Positions 46,653-55,817 are shown, numbered from the stretch's first letter. The stretch is DNA of 64,000 nt from Pengzhenrongella sp031582905 (GCF_031582905.1 NZ_CP133990.1:3596001-3660000); one strand, 5' to 3'. A program made the numbers and translations. Notes: a model not told the origin generated them from the sequence alone.

Positions 46653-48005
46653 TCAGCCCGGCGGTGGTGGTGGCGGGAGGGGCAGGTCCAGGCGGGCCGG
46701 GTACGGGACGACGACGCCGGGTGGGACGGGGCCGTGGACCGGTCGGGGCGCGAGGACGGGCGCGTCCACGGCCGGCGGTCGCCCGTGGGAGGCCATCCGC
46801 CAGAGGTCGACCGCGGCGGGCTCCGGGTCACCTGGCGGGACGCGGGCGCGTCGGGCATGGGCGAGCAGCGCGGTCGTGAGGGGCAGGAGGAGGACGGACG
46901 GCGGTCCGAGGACCGCGCTGAGCCACAGCTTCGTCGCACCGGTGATCTCGTGGCCCGCGACGACCCCGGCCACGCCCACCCCGCAAGTGAGCGCGGTGCG
47001 GGCGCCCACCGAGAGCGGCATCGTCGTCCGGTGCGGTTGTGCCTGGGCGTGGGGCGCGGTGCGGCGGACACGCCGGGTGCCGATCGCGGCGAGCAGCAGA
47101 CCGACGGCCGCCGACAGCGCGAGCGCGCCCAGGACCGCCGTCCGGCCCGACGCGAGCGGGACGCCGATCGGGTCCACGTTCAGCCCGCCCTCGATCGGCT
47201 CGACGCGGACGCTCCACCCGCGCGGGGCGAGCAGGATCGACGTCGTCGTCGTCACCGCGAGCACGGCGAGGGCGGCGGTCGTCCAGGCGAGTGCGGACCG
47301 CGCAGCCAGTCGGCGTCGGGGGCCGAGCGAGCTGACCACCGCGCCGGGGACGACCAGCTCGCCGGAGTCGAGGGCGAGGTGGCGCTCGACGGCGCGGGCA
47401 CGCTCAGGCCCGGCCGACACGACGGTTCCCACCACCGCGATCGCGACGATCAGCCACCACCACCCGGGGCCCCAGATGCCGGGCCCCGGCGACAGGAGGT
47501 CGACACCAGCCATGACGAGGACGAACGCGTAGCTCACCAGGGCACGGCGTGCCGGGAACAGGCGTCCCTCGATGTCGTCCCGGGCCCACGCGCGGTACGC
47601 GGGCCGGATGCGCGCGCCGACGAACCGGTACGCGAGCCAGTGCCCGAGCGGCGGACGCATCCGCAGGCGTGTGGCCCAGCCGGAGCGGACGAGGTCGGCC
47701 GCGGTCCGGGCGTCCAGGCTGCGGGCGTCGAGACCGGCGAGGTCGGTGAGCAGGGCGACGAGCTCGTCACCGCGCTCCGCCCGCCAGCGACGGGGGTAGG
47801 CGCGCAGCCAGAACCGGGCGGAGCGGGCGAGGTCGTCGTCGCGGGTGGTCGGTCCGTGCCCGGTCGCGGTCGGGGTCGACGTCGGGGTGGACTCCGGAAT
47901 CGGGCTCGGGCTCGGGCTCGGGCTCGGGCGACGGCTCGGGCTCGGGCTCGGGCTCGAGCTCGGGCTCGGGCTCGGGCGACCCGAACCCCGCGGGACCCCG
48001 GTCAC
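46653..48005 (-). CDS. Membrane protein following PadR, with Pro-Ser repeat N-terminus
   Basis: This 450-residue protein has an N-terminal low-complexity (Pro-Ser)n tract (residues 10-36) encoded by hexanucleotide repeats. Next is a cytoplasmic domain with FWLRAYPRRWRAERGDELVALL, seen in proteins encoded after PadR regulators. Six or so hydrophobic helices and a Pro-rich end (LPLPPPPPPG) follow. GTG 48005 is preferred because it overlaps the TGA of the corrected PadR gene (GTGA). Function is unknown; such pairs often act in membrane stress or export. Confidence 0.7.
   Translation of the reverse strand: MTGVPRGSGRPSPSPSSSPSPSPSRRPSPSPSPSPIPESTPTSTPTATGHGPTTRDDDLARSARFWLRAYPRRWRAERGDELVALLTDLAGLDARSLDARTAADLVRSGWATRLRMRPPLGHWLAYRFVGARIRPAYRAWARDDIEGRLFPARRALVSYAFVLVMAGVDLLSPGPGIWGPGWWWLIVAIAVVGTVVSAGPERARAVERHLALDSGELVVPGAVVSSLGPRRRLAARSALAWTTAALAVLAVTTTTSILLAPRGWSVRVEPIEGGLNVDPIGVPLASGRTAVLGALALSAAVGLLLAAIGTRRVRRTAPHAQAQPHRTTMPLSVGARTALTCGVGVAGVVAGHEITGATKLWLSAVLGPPSVLLLPLTTALLAHARRARVPPGDPEPAAVDLWRMASHGRPPAVDAPVLAPRPVHGPVPPGVVVPYPARLDLPLPPPPPPG
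47901..47977. repeat. Hexanucleotide (CGGGCT-type) tandem repeats
   Basis: About twelve imperfect CGGGCT units, interrupted by CGGGCGACGG and CGAGCT, encode the Pro-Ser tract of the membrane protein. Unit length is a multiple of three, so copy-number change would lengthen or shorten the tract without breaking the frame. Confidence 0.85.
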
Positions 48006-48378
48006 GACGCACCACCCAGCGCGGGCCGCGGCGCGACCGGGGGCCGCTGGGTCGAGGACGCGGCGAACCGGTCAGCAGCCGCTGCGCGTTCGCCGCCATC
48101 GCCTCGAGCCGCGCCGCCTCGGTCGCGACGGCGTCCCGTCCCTCGGGGGTGAGGCGGTAGTAGCGACGCAGGCGTCCGTCGACCACCACCTCGCCGGACG
48201 CCTCGGCCAAGCCGGCGGCGACGGCGCGGTCGAGCACGCCGTAGAGCGTCCCGGCGCCCAGCCGCACGGCGCCGTCGGACAGCTCCTCGACCGCGCGGAC
48301 GACGCCGTACCCGTGCCGGGGCTCGTCGGCGAGCGCGAGGAGCACGAGGAACGCCTGCTCGGTCATCCGGAAGGCCAT
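48002..48378 (-). CDS. PadR-family regulator, frameshifted
   Basis: This is about 125 residues. The winged helix reads TEQAFLVLLALADEPRHGYGVVRAVEELSDG with LGAGTLYGVLDRAVAAGLAE, a clear PadR domain. As sequenced, the frame runs on to 47767 through repeat DNA. One missing base near 48070 would end it at TGA 48002, overlapping the membrane gene's GTG as GTGA. That matches the coupling and the one-base losses seen elsewhere. ATG 48378 lies 2 bases from a perfect palindrome, so autoregulation is likely. Confidence 0.8.
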
Positions 48379-48380
48379 GG

Positions 48381-48394
48381 ACGATATATATCGT
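48381..48394. promoter_or_regulatory. Perfect AT-rich palindrome at the padR start, likely operator
   Basis: ACGATATATATCGT is a perfect 14-bp palindrome in otherwise very GC-rich DNA, directly upstream of the PadR ATG. PadR proteins bind such AT-core palindromes. It may double as a -10 element of a nearly leaderless transcript. Confidence 0.65.
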
Positions 48395-48489
48395 GCGGCG
48401 AGGCATGCGCGGAAGGGGTCGCTCCCCGCTGCCGCGTCCCGCGGGGCTCCGGGGGCGACGTCGTCGGGCACGGCGCCTACGGTGCGGGC

Positions 48490-48969
48490 ATGACCACGGT
48501 GCTGGTGACGGGGATGTCCGGCGTCGGGAAGTCCACGGTGCTGGCCGAGCTCGCGCGGCGGGGGCATCGCGTCGTCGACACGGACGACGGCGACTGGATC
48601 CACCTCGTCGCCCGTGGCGACGGGACCCCGCCGGAGCCCCTGTGGCGCGAGGACCGCATCGCGGCGCTCCTGGACGGCCACACCGACGGCGCGCTGTTCG
48701 TCGCCGGGACGGTGATGAACCAGGGACGCTTCCGGTCGCGGTTCGACGCTGTCGTCCTGCTGAGCGCGCCGCTCGAGGTGATGCTCCGGCGGATCGCCGA
48801 CCGGGACGGGAACGACTTCGGCAAGACGGCGGTGGAGCGGGAGCGGATCGTCGCGGACACCGCCGAGGTGGAGCCACTGCTGCGCGCGGGTGCGACCGTC
48901 GAGATCGACACCCGCGCACCGCTGGGCGAGGTCGCCGACCGCCTGGAGACCGTCGCCCGGGGGCGATGA
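48490..48969 (+). CDS. Small P-loop NTPase/nucleoside-kinase-like protein
   Basis: This 159-residue protein has Walker A GMSGVGKST at residues 8-16, then VVDTDDGDW and FVAGTVMNQGRF, and LLSAPLEVMLRRIADRDGNDFGK with an Arg-rich lid typical of shikimate/adenylate-kinase-like enzymes. It probably phosphorylates a small molecule. ATG 48490 is the start. It diverges from padR, with 111 bases between. Confidence 0.8.
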   Translation: MTTVLVTGMSGVGKSTVLAELARRGHRVVDTDDGDWIHLVARGDGTPPEPLWREDRIAALLDGHTDGALFVAGTVMNQGRFRSRFDAVVLLSAPLEVMLRRIADRDGNDFGKTAVERERIVADTAEVEPLLRAGATVEIDTRAPLGEVADRLETVARGR

Positions 48970-48994
48970 TCGACGCGGGCGGCCGGCGACGACG

Positions 48995-50098
48995 TCAGGG
49001 GCGTCCGCCGCGCTGGTCGAGGCCGAAGAAGTCGACCGCGAGCTGCTCGAGCCAGGGCTCGGAGAGCGCGACGGCGTGCGGGGCGTCGCGCAGCGTGTAC
49101 GCGTCGACCAGGGTGCGGCCGCTGCGGCTCGTGTAAGCCTCGTGGGTCCACCCGGCGCGCGGGTGGTCGACGAGGGACGGCTCCGGCCGGGTCCCGAGGA
49201 CCTCGGTCCACTGCTCGACGCCTTCGCCGAGGTTGGCGACGTCGAGCGTGTCGTCCGCGGTGCCGTGCCACAGCTGCACCCGGGGGCGCTGGCCGCGGTA
49301 GCCCGGGTAGGCGTCGTCGACCAGGGCGGCCCACTCCTGCGGGGTGAGGTCGACGAGGCCGTCGGCGCAGGCGTTGTTCCACTCCGAGCCGTCGCTCGTC
49401 GCGAAGCACCCGTGCGGAACGCCGGACATGACGGACCCGGCAGCGAACACGTCGGGGTAGGTCGCGAGCATGACGCTCGTCATCATCGCGCCGGACGAGA
49501 TGCCGGTGACGTACACGCGCGTGCGGTCGCCGCGCAGCTCACGCTGCACGTACTCGACCATGGAGACGATCCCTTGGGGGTCGCTACCGCCGCCACGCGT
49601 GAGGGTGGACGGCGACGAGACGTCGAAGCACTGCCCGGCGCGGGTCGCCGACGGGTAGATGACGACGAACCCGTAGACGTCGGCGAGCGAGGCGTAGTCG
49701 GTGCCGCCGAACATCGCGGGGCCCGACCCCGTGCAGTAGTGCAGCGCGACGAGGACCTCGGGTCGGCGCTGGACGTCATGCGGCACGTAGAGGTGCATGT
49801 CGAGGTCGGTCGGGTTGGGGCCGAAGTCGGTGATCTCGATGAGCTCCCCGGTCGGCGCGGGCAGCGGCTCGACCAGGGGCGGGACCGGCGTCGGGTCGAC
49901 CCGGGGGTCGACGCGCGAGGCGGCTGCGGCTGCGGGCACCGCGAGGCTCAGGCACGCGGCGAGCGCGGTGGCGGCGAAGAGCAAGCGCCGGGTGGGGCGG
50001 TGGGTGGGGCGGTGGGTGGGGCGTGTGGCGCTGCTGGTCGTGGGGCGGGCGTTAGTGGCGGGGGTGGCCGGGCGGGTGGGGGGCACGTCGTCGTGCAT
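48995..50098 (-). CDS. Secreted esterase of the PHB depolymerase/feruloyl esterase family
   Basis: This 367-residue protein has a long N-terminus, then a signal segment (RRLLFAATALAACLSLAVPAAAAA). The alpha/beta hydrolase domain has VALHYCTGSGPAMFG, the nucleophile elbow GISSGAMMT, FAAGSVMSGVPHGCF, LWHGTADDTL (Asp) and DAPHAV (His). Paired Cys are present. Family members cleave polyhydroxybutyrate, feruloyl or acetyl esters of xylan. ATG 50098 has GAGAGG 6 bases upstream. Acetyl-xylan or similar plant-polymer esterase activity fits a cellulolytic actinobacterium but is inference. Confidence 0.83.
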   Translation of the reverse strand: MHDDVPPTRPATPATNARPTTSSATRPTHRPTHRPTRRLLFAATALAACLSLAVPAAAAASRVDPRVDPTPVPPLVEPLPAPTGELIEITDFGPNPTDLDMHLYVPHDVQRRPEVLVALHYCTGSGPAMFGGTDYASLADVYGFVVIYPSATRAGQCFDVSSPSTLTRGGGSDPQGIVSMVEYVQRELRGDRTRVYVTGISSGAMMTSVMLATYPDVFAAGSVMSGVPHGCFATSDGSEWNNACADGLVDLTPQEWAALVDDAYPGYRGQRPRVQLWHGTADDTLDVANLGEGVEQWTEVLGTRPEPSLVDHPRAGWTHEAYTSRSGRTLVDAYTLRDAPHAVALSEPWLEQLAVDFFGLDQRGGRP

Positions 50099-50494
50099 GC
50101 GGCACCTCTCGGGCCCGCGTCGCTGCGGACCGGGTCGAGCCCGTCGCGGGACGCGGCGGACGGTCGGGCGGAACGTACGAGAGGGCGGGGGTGCGGGCAA
50201 CCGGGGGTGGTGGGCGTGGCCTTGCGGGCGTGCGCGCACTGGCTGTCGACGGTGCGCCCGATCGCGGCAGGGTCGACCGCCGAGGAGTGGTGAACGGAAG
50301 CGCGGCTGAGTCGGCCGGTGGCGGACGTGTGCGCGAGGGCGGCTGGGCCGGACGGCGGCGATGTGCGCCCGAGCACGGCTGGGCCGGCCGCTGGCGGTTG
50401 TGCGCCCGAGCACGGCTGGCCGGCCGTCATCGGATGTCGCGTGCTGTCCACAGATCTTGTGCGAATCCGCTGCGTGTGGGTGTGCCGCACTAAA
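50099..50494. other. Non-coding divergent region with 34-bp imperfect repeats
   Basis: No gene is seen between the leftward esterase and the rightward HNH gene. Around 50300-50435 three to four imperfect copies of about 34 bp (core GTGCGCCCGAGCACGGCTGG) lie in tandem. They may be slippage products or regulator sites. Confidence 0.5.
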
Positions 50495-50514
50495 CTTCGA
50501 ACAAGCGTTCGAAG
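50495..50514. promoter_or_regulatory. lexA box: LexA (SOS) box
   Basis: CTTCGAACAAGCGTTCGAAG is a perfect inverted repeat containing CGAAC-N4-GTTCG, the SOS box of Gram-positive bacteria. It ends 17 bases before the ATG of the HNH/DUF222 gene, so LexA would repress that gene until DNA damage. Confidence 0.85.
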
Positions 50515-50530
50515 CGAGGAGGTGGCGACG

Positions 50531-52309
50531 ATGACGGAGTCGGTTTTCCGCACGCGACCGTCCGCCGCCGGATCGGACGCCGGTCCGCGACCCGTGACGG
50601 CCGCCGCCGCGGCGCCCACCGCATGCGCCGCAGCCACGCCCGCGACCGACGCCGCCACCCCGGCCGCACACTCGGATGGCGCGACGGCCGCCGCCGAATC
50701 CGGACGCATCCTGCGGTCCACGTTGACGTCCCTGACCGGCCAGGTCATGGGTGCGGCGGGATGGTCGCCCGCGGACCGGTCGGCGCTGCTGGCCGACCTG
50801 GACCGGGTGATCGACGGCCTGAGCGTCGTGCGCGCGTCCGTGCTGGTCGCTGACCGGGAGGCGGGGGCGTGGCGGGGTGCCGGTGACCGGTCCTACGAGG
50901 CGACCCGGGGGCGCGCCTCGGGTGCGGGTGCGCGGGCTGCCGGGGCGCAGGTGCGGCAAGCCGACCAATTCGACGCCGCCCCGCTCGCCGCCGCAGCGGT
51001 GATCGACGGTCGCATCACGGCTGGTCACGCCGCGGTGCTCGGGAAGGTCGCGGCGAGCGGCACCCCGACCCAGCGGGCGGTGCTGGCGGATCCGGCCGTG
51101 CAGGAGGCGTTGGTCGAGGTCGCCCAACGTGAGGACGCCGGCGCCTTCCAGATCACCGTGGATCGGTGGGCGGCGGAGGTGGACCCGGGCGGGTTCGACC
51201 GCGCCCACGAGGCGGGGCGGTGCGAGCGGTACCTGCACCTGTCCCAGTCCTCGACCGGGACGTTCCTCAAGGGGCGCCTGGACCCGATCGCCGGGCACAA
51301 GGTGGCCCTGGCACTGGAGGCGCTGTCGCCGCGGCCGGCGGAGGACGACGACCGTGACCCCGGACAACGCCGCGCGGACGCGCTGACAGACATGGCCGAG
51401 CACGTGCTGGCCGACCCGGGGACCAAGCCGGGTGGGCACGTGCCGCCGCAGATCACGATGATCCTCACCCCCGAGACCTGGGCCGCCGCGCGCGCCGAAC
51501 GCGACCGGCAACGCCGCGGCGCAGTCGCAGGCAACGGCGCGCCGGACGAGACGGCTGCTGTGGTGAGTTACCCGCCAGCGACGTTGGAGGACGGCACCCC
51601 GCTCCCGGTCAGCGATCTCGCGGCGGCGATGTGCGACTGCGAACTCACCCGTGCCGTCATCGACGCCGACGGCACGCCCCTGGACCTGGGCCGGTCGCAG
51701 CGGCTGTTCACCGGGCAGCTCCGCAAGGTGATCATCGCCCGCGACCGCGAGTGCGGATGGCCGTCGTGCCACGCACCGGCACGGTGGTGCCAGATCCACC
51801 ACATCGACTGGTGGGACCGCGACAACGGGCCCACCTCCGCCGACAGCGGCGTGCTCCTGTGCGGGTTCCACCACCACGAGACCCACCGACGCGACCTCGC
51901 CATCACCAGGATCCCTGGCACGGTGACGGTGAAGTCACCGCCGGGTCGACCACCCGGCACCGCACCACCCGGACCACTCCCCCGAGTCACCTACCGGTTC
52001 CGCGACCGCAGCGGACGGGACGTCGGCGCGCACCCCGTCGCCGCCCCGTCGCGAGAGCAACCCACACCCGATGCCCCATGCCCGCACCTGCCGGGTCAGC
52101 CCCCTGGCGGTGACCCGCTACCCGGCCCAGGCGCGCGACCCAGCGCAGGTCAGCCGCTCAGCGCGACCGGCCGACGTAGCGGCACTGCGCCCACAGGGGA
52201 CGACCAGGCGACCGACGAACTCGACCTCACGTGGACGAACGACCCGCTCACCGGAGCGCGGGTGCCGGCGTTCTTCCTGGCGGCATGGGACGGCGGTGAT
52301 CCGACGTGA
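50531..52309 (+). CDS. DUF222/HNH endonuclease-like protein (13E12-type), SOS-controlled
   Basis: This is a 592-residue protein. A long Ala/Thr-rich N-terminus leads to the DUF222 domain (ADLDRVIDGLSVVRASVLVADREAG, VIDGRITAGHAAVLGKVA, RCERYLHLSQSSTGTFLKGRLDPIAGHKV). A C-terminal HNH nuclease follows, with RECGWPSCHAPARWCQIHHIDWW and CGFHHHETHRRD (CxxC, HH and HxxxH ligands). A Pro-rich tail ends it. ATG 50531 has GGAGGTGG upstream. Such genes are repeated in actinobacterial genomes (13E12 repeats) and their role is unsettled. The LexA box suggests a DNA damage link. Confidence 0.88.
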   Translation: MTESVFRTRPSAAGSDAGPRPVTAAAAAPTACAAATPATDAATPAAHSDGATAAAESGRILRSTLTSLTGQVMGAAGWSPADRSALLADLDRVIDGLSVVRASVLVADREAGAWRGAGDRSYEATRGRASGAGARAAGAQVRQADQFDAAPLAAAAVIDGRITAGHAAVLGKVAASGTPTQRAVLADPAVQEALVEVAQREDAGAFQITVDRWAAEVDPGGFDRAHEAGRCERYLHLSQSSTGTFLKGRLDPIAGHKVALALEALSPRPAEDDDRDPGQRRADALTDMAEHVLADPGTKPGGHVPPQITMILTPETWAAARAERDRQRRGAVAGNGAPDETAAVVSYPPATLEDGTPLPVSDLAAAMCDCELTRAVIDADGTPLDLGRSQRLFTGQLRKVIIARDRECGWPSCHAPARWCQIHHIDWWDRDNGPTSADSGVLLCGFHHHETHRRDLAITRIPGTVTVKSPPGRPPGTAPPGPLPRVTYRFRDRSGRDVGAHPVAAPSREQPTPDAPCPHLPGQPPGGDPLPGPGARPSAGQPLSATGRRSGTAPTGDDQATDELDLTWTNDPLTGARVPAFFLAAWDGGDPT

Positions 52310-52349
52310 GAGACGTGCTGAGCGCGGGACCGTCCGTGAGCGGTGACCC

Positions 52350-53476
52350 CTACGGGACCACGACCGTCATGCCTGCTGCTCCGGCGGCGCGGCTCATCGC
52401 CGCGAGCGCGTCGGGGGCGTCGGGCAGGGCGATGGTGAGGCCGACGAGCCGCTCGGGGCGCAGCTCCCCGGAGGCGATCCGCGCGAGCATCGCGGGGTAC
52501 TCGTGAGCGGCCATGCCGTGGCTACCGATGACCTCGAGCTCCCATGCGACCACGCGGGCCATGGGCAGTGGCGGGCGCGCCGCGTCGGCGAGCAGGAGGC
52601 CGACCTGGACGTGGCGACCCCGGCGGCGCAGACCGAGGATCGACGCGATGGCGGTCGCCGGGCTGCCGAGGGCGTCGAGCGAGACCCGGGCACCGCCGCC
52701 GGTCGCCGCGACGACGCGGGCGGCGACCTCCGCCGGATCGATCGACGCACCGGCACCTCGCCCGTCGGACGGGTCGAGGACGAGCTCCGCCCCGGCTTCC
52801 CGGGCGGCGTCGCGCGCACCCGGCGACGTGTCGAGGGCCACGACGCGGGCCCCCTCGGCGACGGCGACCATGACGGCGGACAGCCCGACGCCGCCGCAGC
52901 CGTGCACCGCGACCCAGTCGCCGGCTCGGGGTCGGCCGTGCACGGTCACCGCGCGGTAGGCCGTCGCGAACCGGCAGCCGAGTGCCGCCGCGGTGACCGG
53001 GGACATGTCGTCGGGGAGCCGCACGAGGTTGACGTCGGCGTGGTCGAGCGCGACGTAGTCGGCGAAGGAGCCGTCGTGGGTGAAACCCGGCTGGGTCTGG
53101 CGCTCGCACACCTGGTGCTCCCCGCGAGGCACGCGCTGCAGGTCCCGCACGCGCACACGAACGGGACGGTCACGCGGTCCCCGACGGTCCAGCCACCGAC
53201 GGCCGAGCCGACCGCGGCGACCGTGCCGGCGAGCTCGTGCCCCGGGACGTGCGGGAGCGTGATGCCGTCGTCATGGCCCTGCCACCCGTGCCAGTCGCTC
53301 CGGCAGACACCGGTGGCCTCCACGCGCACGACGACGCCGTCGGTCGGGCACCCGGGGACCGGCACCTCGCGCAGCGTCGGCGGCTCGCCGAAGGCATCGA
53401 CGACGACGGCGCGCATGGTCGACGGGAGGGCGGTCGTCGATGGATTGGGATCGCTCGAGGGCCCGGAGGTGGTCAT
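52350..53476 (-). CDS. Zinc-dependent alcohol dehydrogenase, frameshifted
   Basis: This medium-chain dehydrogenase has VEATGVCRSDWHGW (catalytic zinc Cys), PHVPGHELAGTV (GHE), then CACGTCSACLAG...CERQ (structural zinc Cys) across a one-base loss near 53128, and VAVHGCGGVGLSAV as the NAD-binding loop. ATG 53476 overlaps the stop of the amidohydrolase (ATGA), supporting this start over ATG 53416. It oxidises an alcohol or reduces an aldehyde; substrate unknown. It is the last gene of a five-gene coupled chain starting at purD. Confidence 0.87.
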
Positions 53477-55128
53477 CGGTCCAGCGTGCACCACGTCCAC
53501 CGCCCGTCGAGAAGAGTGCCGCTGACCGGCATCGCGCGCAGCGTCGCGGCGTCGGCGGCAGTCGGGTCGACGTCGACCACGACGAGGTCGGCGCGGTCAC
53601 CCGCAGCCGGCGACGCACGGCCACCGGTCGAGGCGTCGAGGGCGGCCCGCACGTCGATCCGTTGCTCGGGGTGCCATGGCTCGCGTCCGTCGCGTGCCCG
53701 GTGCACCGCGGCGGCGACGGTGGCCCACGGGTCGAGCGGCGCGACCGGGGCGTCGGAGCCGAGCGTGAGCGTGGCACCGGCCCGCAGCAGGGTCCCGAAC
53801 GCGAAGGCGCGATCGGTGCGCCCGGGCCAGTACCGCTCGGCGACGTCGCGGTCGTCCATGGCGTGCTCGGGCTGCACGCTCGCGACGACACCGAGCGCGG
53901 CGAACCGCTCCGCGTCGCCGTCCCGCAGGAGCTGCGCGTGCTCGACCGATCCGCGGGCGCCGGTCGCGACGAAGGCGTCGAGCACGAGCCCGGCGGCCTG
54001 GTCGCCGATCGCGTGGATCGCCGAGGCGATCCCGTGGCGGTGGGCCCTGGCCATGAGCCGGACGAGGTCCGTGCCGCTGACCACGAGCCGGCCGAAGGCG
54101 TCGGCCTCGCCCTCCCGCCCGGGGTACGGGTCGTGGCAGAAGGCGGTACGGGTGTTCAAGGAGCCGTCGACGATGACCTTGAGCGGTCCGAGGGTGAGCA
54201 GACCCCCGGTTCCGGGCACGACGTCGCCGGTCGCGAGACCAGCCGCGATCGCACCGTCGAGGTGGTCGGCCCAGACACCCGCCGCCACCCTGAGCACGTC
54301 GGTCCCGCCGGCGACGCGGCGGCGCCACGCGCCCAGGTTGTCGTCGATCTCGAGGTCCACGACCGCGGTGACGCCGCGCGAGGCGGCGGCACGGGCGGCG
54401 TCGTCGACGAAGGCGTCCAGCCGCTCGGGCGGGACGCGCTGGAGGTCGTTCATGAGCGGCATCCACTCGTCCTCGCGCAGCAACCCGGTCGGGTGGCCGG
54501 CGCGGCCGAGCCGCTGGAGGGCCGGGGTGCTGAGCCAGGCGCTGTGCAGGTCACCGGAGAGGAGGAAGACGGGCGCGTCGGTGTGCCCGGCGGTGCGCAG
54601 GCCGGCGTCGAGGAGGGCGGCGGTGGGCGGCACGGGCCACAAGCCGTCCCGGAACCCCATGCCGACCAGGACGGGGCTACGGCCCGGGCCGTCGCCGAGC
54701 GGCTCGGCGGCGAGGCGCTGCACCACGAGGGCGACCGCGTCCTCGACCGAGCGGGTCGCCGACAGGTCAAGCCGTCGCCGGGTCAGCGCCCACTGCGCCA
54801 TGTGGACGTGCGCGTCGTGCAGACCGCGCAGGACGGTCCGCCCGTCGAGCGCGACCCGCTCGGCTCGAGCGGCGGCGTGGTCGTGCGACGCGAGGTCCGG
54901 GCCGATCGCCGCGATCCGGCCGCCACGGAGCAGGATGTCGACCGCTCCGGCACGGGCACCACCGAGCGGACGGTCGTCGGTGAGCGGACGGTCGTCGGTG
55001 AGGGGACGGTCGTCGGGGAGCAACCGGGCGTCGGTGAGCAAGAGGTCGCGCGCGACGAACCGGTCGCGGTCGGCTGGTGGGAGCGAGCGAGGGGACGGGG
55101 CCGGACCGCCGGACGGGGTCATGCTCAC
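53473..55128 (-). CDS. Amidohydrolase (YtcJ-like)
   Basis: This 551-residue metal-dependent hydrolase has LRGLHDAHVHMAQWAL with the HxH metal ligands (residues about 107-115), LKVIVDGSLNTRTA, SAIHAIGDQA (His), and TLGSDAPVAPLDPW (Asp). It belongs to the amidohydrolase_3 group. Near residues 35-55 an 18-bp tandem repeat encodes three LTDDRP units. GTG 55128 overlaps the stop of the PaiB-like gene. Substrate unknown; intact. Confidence 0.87.
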   Translation of the reverse strand: MSMTPSGGPAPSPRSLPPADRDRFVARDLLLTDARLLPDDRPLTDDRPLTDDRPLGGARAGAVDILLRGGRIAAIGPDLASHDHAAARAERVALDGRTVLRGLHDAHVHMAQWALTRRRLDLSATRSVEDAVALVVQRLAAEPLGDGPGRSPVLVGMGFRDGLWPVPPTAALLDAGLRTAGHTDAPVFLLSGDLHSAWLSTPALQRLGRAGHPTGLLREDEWMPLMNDLQRVPPERLDAFVDDAARAAASRGVTAVVDLEIDDNLGAWRRRVAGGTDVLRVAAGVWADHLDGAIAAGLATGDVVPGTGGLLTLGPLKVIVDGSLNTRTAFCHDPYPGREGEADAFGRLVVSGTDLVRLMARAHRHGIASAIHAIGDQAAGLVLDAFVATGARGSVEHAQLLRDGDAERFAALGVVASVQPEHAMDDRDVAERYWPGRTDRAFAFGTLLRAGATLTLGSDAPVAPLDPWATVAAAVHRARDGREPWHPEQRIDVRAALDASTGGRASPAAGDRADLVVVDVDPTAADAATLRAMPVSGTLLDGRWTWCTLDR

Positions 55129-55817
55129 GGGCGGTCGCGCTCGTGGGCGGCGCTCACAGCGTCGTCCGCCTCACGACCGTGCGCGACGCTCACCACCTCG
55201 TCCGACTCACAACCGTGCGCGACGCGCATCCGGGCGGCGAGCGCGGGGTTGGCGTAGGTGGGATCGGTCTCGAGCGCCGCCACCACGCGGGCGACGACCT
55301 CGGGCGGCTTGTCCTGGCTGAGCTTGGCCTTGGCCTGGACGCGGGTGACCCGCAGCCGGAAGCCCACGGCGCCGCGGGCGACGCGGCGGGCGTGGTCGGC
55401 GATCGGCGGGAGGCGGACCGGCTCGGGCATGACGCGCTCGTACCGGTCGACGGTGTCGGACAGCACGCGGAGGGTCTCGTCGGCATCGAGGACCTCGGGG
55501 ACTCCGTAGAGGTGCGCGACCACGTAGTTCCAGGTCGGGAGCGCGGGGGTGTACCCGTACCAGCCCGGTGAGACGTACCCGTGCTCACCGGCGACGACGA
55601 CCAGCACCTCGCCCGAGCCGAGCGCGTGCAGGACGTCATCCGGACGCCCGAGGTGACCGACGACGGTCAGCTCCGTCGCGTCCTCGAGCAGGACCGGGAC
55701 ATGCGAGGCGACCAGGCCGGACGGCGGGTGGCTGACGAGCGTGGCCCAGCCGTGGGCGCGGATGAGGTCACGCAGGGTGGCGTCGTCGTCGAGGCGGTAC
55801 GCAGGGGTGTCGATCAC
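55125..55817 (-). CDS. PaiB-like FMN-binding protein with repetitive tail
   Basis: This 230-residue protein of the FMN_bind_2/PaiB family has LIRAHGWATLVSHPPSGLVASHVPVLLE, HGYVSPGWYG and VPTWNYVVAHLYG-type sequence with LSQDKP near residue 185. The last 35 residues are about 12-residue repeats (VAHGCESDEVVS, VAHGREADDAVS), encoded by repeats at 55140-55220, and look like a recent tail expansion. GTG 55817 overlaps the end of purC (GTGA). Confidence 0.83.
   Translation of the reverse strand: MIDTPAYRLDDDATLRDLIRAHGWATLVSHPPSGLVASHVPVLLEDATELTVVGHLGRPDDVLHALGSGEVLVVVAGEHGYVSPGWYGYTPALPTWNYVVAHLYGVPEVLDADETLRVLSDTVDRYERVMPEPVRLPPIADHARRVARGAVGFRLRVTRVQAKAKLSQDKPPEVVARVVAALETDPTYANPALAARMRVAHGCESDEVVSVAHGREADDAVSAAHERDRP

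Noticed and set aside
47767..48378. PadR protein with a long Glu-Pro-rich tail overlapping the membrane gene in another frame
   Set aside because: The tail exists only because the frame enters the hexanucleotide repeat. One restored base gives a normal-length PadR ending in a GTGA overlap.
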